Source: Prorocentrum cordatum (lineage: Eukaryota > Sar > Dinophyceae > Prorocentrales > Prorocentraceae). From it: a stretch of DNA of 64,000 nucleotides. Below, piece after piece: positions 34,780 through 44,640 of this stretch. The DNA lies in assembly GCA_963575745.1 (NCBI GenBank), contig CAUYUJ010014560.1, positions 775,853-839,852 of the forward strand. Reading direction: 5' to 3'. The notes below the pieces were generated by a model that was not told the origin of the DNA, did no database searches, and saw nothing but the letters and a program-made list of their open reading frames with translations. How positions within the stretch are numbered: the stretch's first letter is position 1; the number at the start of each line of letters is the position of its first letter. Both the position numbers and the translations under genes were made by a program.

Positions 34780-34930
34780 CACTCCGTAGTAGAAAAACAC
34801 TACGTAATAGAAAACTCTACGTAGAAAACAATACGTAGATACCACTACGTAAACAACACGACGCAGAACACACTGCGTAAGAACCACGACGTAAAAACAC
34901 TGCGTACAACGAAACACTGCGCAGGTTCTT
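34780..34930. repeat. Tandem AACACTACGTA-type repeat
   Basis: About eight degenerate units of some 17 bp, many carrying the palindrome TACGTA, later drifting to GACGTA and TGCGTA. Confidence 0.65.
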
Positions 34931-35109
34931 TTTGAAAATATCACGGTTAAAATTTAGATTCCACAATTAAGACGAGCCCTTGGTTCAGAAACGTTGCCCA
35001 TGAGAGCTGACAGGGAAAGGGACGAAATGACACATCTACTAGTGAAACAAAGCGGGCAACCAGGATGAACAGAGACGTCTATGGGAGGAAGGGGGTGGCC
35101 TTGGAGGGC

Positions 35110-35850
35110 GTCTTCGGGCCATCCCTGAGGCCCACGGAGGGGGCGAGGGGAGGACGACGACGACGACGAACACCTGCAGGAGCAATATCCGACGCGAAAC
35201 TTGAAGTTCCAAAGAGGAGGCAAACCGCCTCTTGGAGCCCTCGTTGGACGCTCTTGGGGCGCTCTTGGGGCCGCCTTGGGGCCGTCTCGGGGCCCTTTTG
35301 GGGCCCCCTTGCCGTTCTCCTGGGGCTCTCTTGGGAGCCCTGTTAGGCCCCTTGGGCCATCATGTAGGCATCGATCACAGGGTCGATCACAGGAGGGGAG
35401 GTCCCGATTTCCCCCCCCCCCCCCCGCGGGTGCCATCTGGGGCCTCTTGGGGCGCTCTTGGGCCGCTCGTGGGCGCTCTTGCGGCCGCTTGGGGAGCCTC
35501 TTAAAATGCGAGAACGCACGACTACGTGATTGCCTTGCGGTGCCTGAGGATTGTAGCCTCTTGGGGGGATGCTGACGGGGCTCCGAGAATAATTGGAACT
35601 GTCTTGTTGTTCTCGTCGGGCCTCTTGGAGGTATGTCGGAAGCTATCTTGAACCATCTTTTGCTATTTCGAGCCGACTTGGAGGCCATCGTGGAGCATCG
35701 GAGGCTCTCCTGGAGCCATCTTGGGAGAAACAGGACTCCGAGCCACCTCGCGAACACCCACCGAACATCCCCAGGGATGGGAGGGGAGGGTCTCCCTCCA
35801 CGAAGGTAAACGTGGTTTGGAAGAGGAAAGGGAGATGTCGCTAGACCACC
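35110..35850. repeat. CCAAGA satellite, locus 2, reverse orientation
   Basis: CTTGGGGCC and CTCTTGGGGC units occupy about 35,230-35,500 and 35,560-35,740, with a non-repetitive gap at about 35,345-35,420 and another at about 35,500-35,560. It is the same family as 5.2 kb, read on the other strand. Confidence 0.6.
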
Positions 35851-36450
35851 TTAGCCCAAAGGGCTGGTGGGATTCAGCTGTACTCGCCAAGTGAGAACTC
35901 CATGACAATCGTCGTCGTCCTGGGCCCAGCGTCTGTGCCAGAAGATCTGGGCAAACAATGGTGGCGCTGGGAGCGCCAGGCAACGCCGACTGCGCCCCGT
36001 GTCGTGGTCGTCATCTTCGTCGTCGGGGCAGGTCCAGGGGGCGAACCCCCCAAAAATGCAGGGCCAGCCGAACAAAAATCCGAGAGCGCATTCCGAAAGC
36101 CAACCCAGAATATGCATGCGGACTCCACCTGATCTCCAGGAGCGTGCGTGCATGCGGGGGAGACGAGGGGAGGGGAAGGGTGAGGTGCCGAAGAGACTGG
36201 CGATGAGATGAGGAGATGGGAGGGAGGAAGGGGGGATGGAGGATGTGCCAGGAGCGAGGAGGAGCGAGGAGGAGCGAGCAAGGTGTGGAGGGGAGGAGTG
36301 ATTGCACAGAGAACGGGAGGAAGGGAAAATGAAGAGGGGGATGTGCAGACGCAACGCTACAACCAGGCATCTGCAAATGAAATGATGCTCCGTGAGGAGC
36401 GCGTCGCGTGCACGGCCCCCCATGAGCCCAGATCGCCGAAGAGTAGAATG
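35851..36450. other. Non-coding stretch before the inverted array
   Basis: Contains a GA-rich block (about 36,150-36,330). A long minus-strand frame crosses this region and the array, but its translation is low-complexity or array-derived, so I do not call a gene. Confidence 0.4.
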
Positions 36451-36454
36451 CCAA

Positions 36455-36870
36455 GCAGTGGAACTCGCACGAGTTGAACTCGCGCGGACGGAACTCGAGA
36501 GGATTAGAACTCGCACGGACGGAACTCGCGCGAACGTAACTCGCACGCGCGAAACTCGCACGTGGCGGAATTCGTACGTGCGGAACTCGCACGAAAACAA
36601 CTCGCACGAGCGAAACTCGCACACGGCAAGGCATCGAGCGTGTTCGACGCACGCGCGTGCGAATTCCGTTCGTGCGTGTTTCGCTCGTGCAAACTCAATC
36701 CGTGCGAATTCTGGCTCGTGCGTGTTCCGTCCGTGCGAGGCCCCTGACACATGCGAGTTCCGTGCGTGCGAATCCCGCCCCGTGCGAGTTCCACCTCGTG
36801 CGAATTCCGCGCGTGCAAATTCCGTGCGTGCGAGTTTCGCGCGTGCGAGCTCCACCTCGCCCCCCCCGCC
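36455..36870. repeat. Inverted tandem array of an about 13-21 bp unit
   Basis: The left half (about 36,462-36,638) repeats GGAACTCGCACGGACG-type units. The right half (about 36,655-36,868) repeats the reverse complement, CGTGCGAGTTCCG. The switch is at about 36,640-36,655, beside GACGCACGCGCGTGCG. Each half has about ten units. Confidence 0.85.
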
Positions 36871-38640
36871 TTGCCGTCGATCTTGCTCTTCTCGATGAAA
36901 TCCTCTAGATGAGGCGGGCAGGCAACTCCCTTGACCACGCCGCTGGCTCGCCCAAAACTCGACGCCTGCCTGACTATTGACAGGCACTTTGACCGGCGAC
37001 CCAGCGAACCCAACCCTTACCTTCGCGAGCAGCGCAGCAATGCCCGAAAAAGGCACCAAATGATACCTGTTGGCGGGTTTCCAAAATACCTGTTAGTGAG
37101 TACCCATTGTGGTGCCGCTGATATCGCCCTCCCCTGCGCGCGCCTGGGCGGACGACAAGGAGGGGAGGGGGATAACAAAAGAGGACGGGAGGGTGTTAAC
37201 GACTTCGTTGCAAGCAGCTGGTTTCTCCCGGCGCCTCCCGGCCCAGAGAAGCGGCAGCGCACATCTGGTAGGTAGAAGGCGCCCGGCGGCGGGGCGCTGA
37301 ACGAAGCAGTGCCGCCCCCCCCTCTTTCCCCCCCCCCCTGGTCGTCCGACGCGTCTCATGGTCTCATGCAGCCCACTAGCGCCGTGCGTCGAAGGGTGAC
37401 GGCCAAGGCCATCACCCGGCAAATATCTAGAGTGGTTTACAATGTGGCTCCCCGGAGGTCTGAACCCCTTCCTGCTCCTCCTCCTCTTTCTCTCTCCTCC
37501 TCCTCCTCCTCCTCCTCCTCTTCCTCCTCCTGCTCCTGCTCCTTCTCCTCCTGCTCCTCCTCGTCATCCATCCACCCTCCTGCTCTTCCTCCGGCGCCTC
37601 CTCCACGTGGGTCCAAGGGGCGGGGACGACGGTGGGAGAACCGCGCCCTGGCGATGGGACCGTCCCTCCCCCCCCCGCTGAAAAAAACCTCCCCCCAAAG
37701 GGACCCCCGAGCGGGGCCGTGCACCGATCTTCTCGCTGCCCCCCTTTCCCCGACCATGGCCGTCCCCCTTTCCGGCAGCCCCCAATCGGGACGCGGCGGA
37801 TACAGCAACACCCTATACTGCCTCATGGAAATCAACTGTCCAATTGGCGGATGGCCTTTGCCAAGAAGCGCCCCGAGGGCCCCTGGTCGCCCGCCCCCTC
37901 GAGGAGGGCCAGCTCTGGGATGCGCATACCCGTATTTCCATGAACCATACATAAGAAATATGTTTCTTGCGCTACACGACGTTACATGTTGGTTCAACTG
38001 ATATACGGTCTTCACGATTTCGGCTCACTTCATATAAGCACCTCGATGTTCCTCGTATGCGCAACGGAAACCTATGTTGTTTCTTGCGTGGGCGGCGCCA
38101 TCCACGATATCGATGATTTGTTGTGCGTGCCATGAAACACTTCGATGGTTTCCGTGTGCGCCACGAACGGCCTCGCCAATTATTTGCGCGCGTCCTGAAA
38201 CACCTCAAAGCTGTTCCTTTGCGGCATGAGCGATCTCGATAAGTCTCGCGTGAGCGACAGTCGACCTCGATGACTCGTCTTGCGCCATAAAAAACTTGGA
38301 TCGTTGTCGCGGCGCCAACTGGAACTGGCGGGCGACCAACCCGAGAGTTGGCGGGTGACCGAACCCTAGTGTTGACTGGTTTGACGTGGCAGTCAGCTTG
38401 CGGATAGGTATCGGTGCTTGGGTCGCGCGTGGCGTGCCGCCACGCGGTGGGGAAATGGAGGTGCAGGATTGTAACTTACCGATTGGCCCGAGAGCGTCGG
38501 GAGCGTAATGCCTGAGAGCCGGCGCAGTCGGGTAACTACTCCAATGTGCTTTGGTAAGTTGTATGTACAGAACAACTGATGTAAGAGCCAGCCGCATGAA
38601 GATGTAGCCAACTCCGCTACCAAGTGAAAGATCAACCGGT
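36871..38640. other. Non-coding stretch with a CTC block
   Basis: A (CTC)n-like block lies at about 37,470-37,570. There are C and G runs at 37,318 and 37,667. No gene is supported. The part from about 38,000 to 38,640 lies downstream of LINE-3 on its strand and may include its 3' untranslated sequence. Confidence 0.45.
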
Positions 38641-38786
38641 CCGGCGTGTGAGTTTAAGGAGGAGGGGGTGTCAGGGGTGGCTCTGCCGGGGTATTTGATA
38701 TGACACGTCGCATCGCAAGGGCTAAGACCAGCAAAACAGAGAGGAAATCGCTAACAGCCCAACCCCAAGAGGGAGGGCGCCAGCGA

Positions 38787-39489
38787 CTAACTCCCCACCT
38801 CACCAGTAGAAGCCGAACCACTGCCGTCCACCGCACAAGCGAAGTCAGCAAGAGGCACTAGCTCGTCAAGCGGCACATCCCTATTACTGGGATGGATACC
38901 TCTTCTAAGCCGAGAGAGGTTGATACGCGTGTGGTTGGAGGAGGGCCCGCCCTTGCAGGCTCTCGCCAACCCACCAAGCCTGACCCCCTCAGAGACACTG
39001 CCACAGTCCATGCAGCAGAAGAGGGTGACCCCATCAGGGGTACCCGTCAGGTGAAATTTATGCCCCTGAGGCTCCTGCACAACGGCGCACAACACAGGGT
39101 TGAAACCAAGACAGTCCGCAGCAGGCTGCGGAGGGTCCGAACGCACACGAGTAAGACAACGCGTGCACGCCCACAAACCTCGAATCCACCTGAACTCGTG
39201 GCCACGATCCCTCCACTGGGGCGCCTGCGCCCCTCCAACAACGGGGGCAGCGGACGGGCCCAAAGGGGCCCCAGCGGGGGCAGGGGCAGGAGGAGGGGGG
39301 GACACCCCGAGGGGGAGTGGAGGGACTTGGCTCTCCCCGGCCAGCCACGCCCAGCACCTCTGAGGCGGCGCTGACGGTGGCGGCACGGGCGGCACTGCCA
39401 CCAGCAGTGGCGGCACTGGCTGCACCAGCGCGGGAGGCGCCTACCCTTCCCAGACGGCTGCTGGGCCTGGCTGGCGCAAGACTTGACCA
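38787..39489 (-). pseudogene. LINE-3 tail with paired Cys motifs
   Basis: After a Pro/Ala/Gly linker the frame gives a tail of about 120 residues with two Cys-rich parts: LWACTRCLTRVRS and, after PQGHKFHLTGTPDG, FCCMDCGSVSEG, followed by LARACKGG and RGIHPSNRDVPLDEL. The pattern, a C-x2-C site with later Cys, repeated twice, suggests two small zinc-binding modules. Similar tails follow RNase H in LINE-1 here, so it is probably part of a conserved nucleic-acid-binding end. The open frame is intact from about 39,425 to the stop at 38,787. Confidence 0.6.
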
Positions 39490-39720
39490 AAGCAACAGGG
39501 TTTTGGCCGCATAGATCAGAAAACTCCTGAGGCTGGACGTTTCAAAACGAAACTCAAAGAGTTCATTCTCCGACGGACGGGAATGGGTCATCGCAGCCGC
39601 CTTTGCAACCACATCAGCCCAATGATTTCCTTTGGCCCTAAACCAGTCTACACAGAAAGGCTCGAAACAATCAGCACTCTGATGGCCTTCCACTTTTGTG
39701 ATGGCAAGAGCGTTTTTTTT
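39490..39720 (-). pseudogene. LINE-3 RNase H C-terminal part
   Basis: The frame reads ALAITKVEGHQSADCFEPFC, then WFRAKGNHWADVVAKAAA at about 39,594-39,650. The His of VEGHQ and the GNxxADxxAKxxA motif with the last catalytic Asp are the hallmark of RNase H in LINEs. The N-terminal half with the other acidic residues is absent, so no activity is possible. Confidence 0.7.
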
Positions 39721-40110
39721 TTGGGGGGGGGGGGGCCTGGTCACCCGTCCCGCCTGTGGACGGGGGGAATTGGGGGGGGAAGACGGGGGGGGGTCCAGTG
39801 GCCGGGGTGGCTCTGCTGGGGTAAGGGGGAGGAGGAGGGGGGGGCGTCTGGTGGCGCGGGTTCCTGCGGCGTGGGGGCGGGGGGGTGTCCGGTCCCCCAT
39901 CCCACCTGTGGACAGGGGGGAAATTTGGGGAAAAAAGGGGGGGCCGATGGCGTGGACTCCGACCGCGTGGGGGAGGGGAACGGGGGGTTTCCGTGGCGCG
40001 TGAGTTTGAAGGAGCCTCAGCTACAGCCTCGAGGCTGAGCTTCAGCCTATGGTGGGGTTGCCGGGGTGGCTCTGCCAGGGAAGGAGGGGAGGAGGGGGGT
40101 GCGCGCGCGT
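39700..40110. repeat. G-rich low-complexity block with GTGGCTCTGC words
   Basis: Long G runs are interspersed with GGGGTGGCTCTGC at 39,804 and 40,063. A third copy is at 38,674, on the far side of LINE-3. A 14-bp palindrome CAGCCTCGAGGCTG lies at about 40,025. Confidence 0.6.
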
Positions 40111-40244
40111 GCGCAGGTCAATGTTTGTCCGCGCGCGCGAGAAAGGAATTGGGGAAAGGAAGAGAGAGAAGTGGAACCGGACAAGACCGGAACACAGGGA
40201 ACAAATAGGGGGAAGACGAAGGTGGCAGTGAAATGAGTGTCTGT

Positions 40245-40560
40245 TGCGTGGAGCATGTGTGTGCGCGTTGCCTGCGCGTGCGCGTGCATGTGCCTGAGAA
40301 GGTGGCGCGCGTGTGTGGGTGGTGTGTGTGTGTGTGTGTGTGTCTGTGGGTGTGTGTAGTGTGTGTGTAGTGTGTGTAGTGTGTGTAGTGTGTGTAGTGT
40401 GTGTAGTGTGTGTGTGTATGTGTGTGTGTATGTGTGTGTGTGTGTGAATGTGTGCGTGCGTGCGTGCGTGTGTGCGTGCGTGCGTGTGCGTGTGCGTGTG
40501 TGTGTGTGTGTGTGCGCGAGTGCGCGTTATGTCTGCGAGCGCGTGCGCGCGCGTCTGTCG
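40245..40560. repeat. (GT)n microsatellite
   Basis: About 250 bp of GT dinucleotides, with GTAGTGT sub-repeats near 40,355-40,405 and GTGC variants toward the right. Confidence 0.95.
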
Positions 40561-40959
40561 GCGAAGTGTCGCCGCCCAGTCTGGGGGGCGCCCCAAACGA
40601 CCCGGATCGGCGGCAGGCCGAAGGCCACAATAAGGGTACGGGGCTTGACCATGAGGTAGTAAAATGAAAACCGCACTCTTCGGAAAACGTCGGCGGCGTA
40701 CCGAAGTATCCCACAACTCATCCCAGAATGGCAAGCAAGACGAGAGGTAAGAGAGAAACCATGGGATCGGGAGATGGATCATAGATGGACGTGGCCTTTT
40801 GTTCGATCTTATGATCCACAGATAGAGGCGTACAGGTTCGTACACGTAGCAGATAGGACTGCGAAGTCTTGAGTCAAGACAGCGTCGGATATAGCGTTCG
40901 CTATACAGGCTCTCCTTAAACCTCGTTGACAATGCGGGACCCGAACGGACACGTTGAGC

Positions 40960-41305
40960 TCTAGACGCCGAAAGTTCCCCTGGAAGCCCGAAGAGGCCCC
41001 CAAGAAGCCCACAAGAGGCCCCCGAGAGGGCCCAAGAGACCCCCAAGAGACCTCCACAGAAGGTCCACAGAGCCAGAAATTAGTGATTTCTCTGGAGTGT
41101 TTGAAGCTTTTTGGCATTTTCGTGGCGGGAGCTTTCCGGCGCTCTCCAAGACGGCCCAAGAGGCTTCCAACATGGCCCAAGAGGCCTCCAAGAGCGCCTC
41201 CAATAGCCCTCCAAGAGCGCCCACAACGGCCCCAGAGGGCCCCTAGGCCTAGACAGCCCCAGATGCTTCCAAGATGGCCGAAGAAGCTCTCAAGACGGCC
41301 CCAAG
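40960..41305. repeat. CCAAGA satellite, locus 3
   Basis: CCCAAGAGGCCTCCAAGA-type units flank a non-repetitive core (about 41,072-41,130). On the minus strand that core could encode TKMPKSFKHSREITNF, related to KMPKPFENLRKIN in the 5.4 kb locus but inverted relative to the satellite. Confidence 0.65.
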
Positions 41306-41929
41306 AGCATGCCCAGACGAGGGACCCGAGGAGGAGGAGGAAGAGGAGGAGGAGCAGGAGGAAGCCTCTTGCCACGGTCCTCGTCGATCGTCGAAGGAAC
41401 ACCGAAATGCCCCCCGGGGCGAAAGGCTCCGCAGGGCCACCAAGGAGGATACAAGATTGGCGTCCTCGGAATCAGGATCCGTCACAATTTACACTGTTCG
41501 CGTTCTGGATGCCGCAATTCCTCCCAACTTGCCCAACATTCGCGTCCCCAAAACCACGATCCCTGCAAATTCCGCGACACGGGCGCCCCTCGCTAATTAA
41601 GCCATCTTCGGATCGCCGAAGCCACGATCACCTTAATTAACTCCGCCGGCCCAGCGAACCAGAGCCGTGCTAATATCTCAAGTAACTGGTAAACAGAATT
41701 TCGAGTTCGCGCGCGCAGGGCGGCCCCTGGAGGTCCGAGGTCGACGAATACCCCGAGCAGGTCCCGGACAGGTCCCCCGCAAGTCCCCATGAGAGATGGT
41801 TATGCTCCTGCGCGCCGCCCTCACGGCCTCCCAAGAGCCCAGAAAGCGGCCCTGAGGCTCCCGAGAGGCCCCCAAAGGCACGAGAACACCACAACGCAGC
41901 CACAGTGATGCGAAATGGGCCGGCGGAAT
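41306..41929. other. Spacer with a short GAG block and satellite fragment
   Basis: GAGGAG repeats lie at about 41,328-41,362, a TTAATTAA-containing segment at about 41,590-41,645, and CCAAGAG satellite words at about 41,830-41,880. No gene. Confidence 0.45.
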
Positions 41930-42275
41930 GAGCGAAGCGGTTAGATATTTGAGATCAGAACTTGGCGCCGAAAAAAATGCGAGGTTAGAATTGAGCTCCG
42001 GTTCAAATGTCGGGCCGAGTACCGAAGTCAAACTTGAGGTCAGTAAAACGCCCTGAACAAAACAACTGAAAGCGAGGTCGACATTGCGGTCAGCATTGAA
42101 ACGGCAGTTGAAGTCATACTGAAGCACTGAGGTGTATAGCGAGGTCAAAATTGATGTCCCATTAGAGGGCCGAGGGGATTCCCGAGATCAACATTGAAAT
42201 GCTACCATTGCACCGAAGTAACTACCGAGGTCGAACTTGACGTCCAAGACCACAAGGAGGACGCATATCAGAGAA
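41930..42275. repeat. Degenerate GAGGTC-AACTTGA repeat
   Basis: Words such as GAGGTCAAAATTGATGTCC and GAGGTCGAACTTGACGTCC recur every 20-30 bp with much divergence, ending near 42,255. Confidence 0.55.
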
Positions 42276-43767
42276 CGAGGGGGCTAAACACAGATGAGCG
42301 CTGGGGCAAATCAAAATGCTAGGCCCCGCTTCTCACATGGAAACGCCAACGGCTGAACGCACTACTGTTATCAACCCAACCCACGGTTGGTCGTCGCATG
42401 GCGTCGCGGTGGGCGGGGAACTACAATCTTATTATGCTCGTCGCGCGGCAACGCTGAAGGGGGGACCAAACAAGCTGCTGTCGAAGAGGGGAGCCACGAA
42501 CAGGGGGGTTCGCGAATCATGGTCTGAGGCACGCTTGTGGACCAGGGGTGCCAAGCAACTCTTAAGACACAAATGTGGAACCTGGATTATTCCATGGCTC
42601 CAACCATGATGCCCCTCTTTATCCGGAACCCCTCTTTAAAGTTCCAAAATCTACTCGTCGCGCGGTAAATTCGCCAACGTGTTCGATTCTATTCAACTCG
42701 ATTCATGGCACGGGCACGGTGGGCAACCCATCCTTCCTTGACGTTCCCGCCCTGTCCTTCTCCTCTTCCTGTTCTCCCCCCCTGCACCCTGCATTTTTGC
42801 CGTCCTTCCGTGCCCTGAGCTGCCGAAGCGCTGCTCACTATAGGACTGCTGCCCGACCGCGCCGGACTGCAATTTCAAACCGCTTCTTGCCAATGCTTAG
42901 GCTGCGCCCTGTTCAGTGTCAGCGAGGAGCCAGGCCGAATCCAGCCGCCGTCAGAAGCAAAAACACAAGAAGACAATCACCTGCAACGGTTGCATTCCAT
43001 CCGTCACGCGGAAACGCGAAAAGAACGGTAACAACTACTATTATACTCTGCTCGCCGAGCGGCAACGCGAAGGGAGCAGAGCGGGGCGGAGCGCCGGCCA
43101 CAACATCCGTCCAGCTGGACGGTTCCATACTGCGCGAAACGTACGGCGAAGCCAGACTTGCATCAGACATTGACTCAGTGAGCCAGTGAAGAAGCATGCG
43201 GCCTGAACTCAACTCGAGGGCCCGAAACGACCTTGGCATAACCCTGAAATACTTCCGAGCCAGGACAGTGACCAAAGGCGACGGGGCAGGGGAAATGGAA
43301 CGGGTACTGAATCCGATTAAAAATGCGCTCAAATTAAAAACGCTCAAGAAAAAATATCTGCACTCTGCCGGCGGCGGCGCAACGCGGCAGCGACGACTTC
43401 AACGACAACAACGACGACGACACGGGATAGAGGGAACATGGGGGAAAACGAGAAAGGACAGGAGAAGCAGGAGGGGAGGGAGGGCGGCGAGTCGTCCTAG
43501 CCATGCTGAGAGAAATTAAGCTGCGCGTCGCGGGTCGTTCCATATCCTGACGGGGCGCCTGGTGCACCTGCGCACCACTGTCTGATTCCGCGGCTTCCAG
43601 CTCAGGAGCCTGATTGGCTATTTGCCTCTGCCGTCGGCCAATATTTGTTCGGTGAAGTTTCCCTTCCTGTTTGACTGGGTTTCCACCCGCCCGCGCCCGC
43701 CCAGCATTCATTGTGACGCGCTTGTCACAGAAGTCTCGTGGACCGCTTTACATATGCAATGCATGTC
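42276..43767. other. Non-coding stretch, nothing recognised
   Basis: Less GC-extreme than the surroundings, with short open frames only. I found no domain, repeat or RNA gene that I can support. Confidence 0.4.
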
Positions 43768-44640
43768 TCAGTTGTTTCGACCCAGCACCTGGAATCTCAT
43801 TCGCAACATTTTCTTCCACACAGTCCACGCGGACGAGCCGTACGGCGCTGTGGGCATGACCGCATACTCAGAGACCCGATGGCGGGACATCAATGCAAAC
43901 TGCTTGTTGCACATGCTTGTGCTTACCAAGAGCCCTCGACGCCAAAGCCAGCCAATGGGACAGAGGGTGAGAACTCTTCCCAGATATTTATCCGAGCACA
44001 CCGATTGAAGGATATCACCTGCATCGCTCCCGACGTGCGCGGTGGCGTCGAACTCCACTCTCCTGTCCGTGAGGGCTTTCCTCTTGCGCAAGTGTAAGAT
44101 TGAGCCGTACCTGGACGCCTCGCTCGGCAAATGGCATATCATATGTTTCACGTGGCTCTGGCTCTGCGCAAAGATATCGCCGGCGAACATCAGGTTGGTC
44201 AGCGGGCCGTCCTCGATGTCGATGACAAATCCGATGTAGTGGCCCGAGCGCTTCTTATTGAAAGCGCCCCATGTCCGTTTGAGCGCCTGGAAGCACCCCA
44301 CCAGCACTGTAATGAGCGCTGATCGGGTGTCCATGTTCCACGCCTCCTCAAACAGTGAGGGCGTGATTCCATCCACGCAACCGCCGCGGCTGCCTGACTG
44401 CATAAGAATTTCTCCAACAGGTCGATCTATAGCACGGAAGCGCAAAAGTCACGCAAGACCTGCCAGAGCGAGCCGTGCTCGACAATGTCCGACGCCTTTT
44501 CGGCATCGGCCACGCCCAGTCAAAGCCCTTTTCTCTACCAGCAACGTCATTGCGACAAAGTGGTCCACCACTAACCGACTCTACTAGCCCACCCGTTACG
44601 AATTCAGTGCATCTAGCTGGTCCACGGCCACGCACGCGGG
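43768..44640 (-). pseudogene. LINE-4: reverse transcriptase remnant with FAGD
   Basis: Minus-strand pieces align with the RT palm of a fourth LINE lineage. An early segment has LLVEK-like sequence (about 44,550). Motif A reads DAEKASDIVEHGSLWQVL (about 44,457-44,510), close to the family pattern DAEKAFDxVEHxxLW. A stop and frame change follow near 44,430. Motif B region is GITPSLF (about 44,360). Motif C is LMFAGDIF (44,170-44,193), where the catalytic Asp pair FADD has become FAGD. The tail YLGRVL (about 43,975) fits the RT thumb start. One frame of 225 codons (44,445-43,768) covers motif B onward. The element is clearly dead. Confidence 0.65.

Larger units (their letters stand above)
38560..39740 (-). 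mobile_element. LINE-3: 3' remnant of a third retroelement
   Basis: Only the end of the polyprotein is present on the minus strand: an RNase H C-terminus (about 39,700-39,500), a Pro/Ala-rich linker, and a Cys-rich tail ending at a TAG at 38,787. The upstream side stops at a G-run near 39,740. This is consistent with a 5'-truncated insertion, the usual outcome of LINE integration. The 3' boundary was not determined. Confidence 0.6.

Noticed and set aside
35851-37059. Minus-strand frame of 402 codons
   Set aside because: Its middle is the translated inverted array and its end is Ser/Pro/Leu low complexity. The first 60 residues are protein-like but too short to judge.
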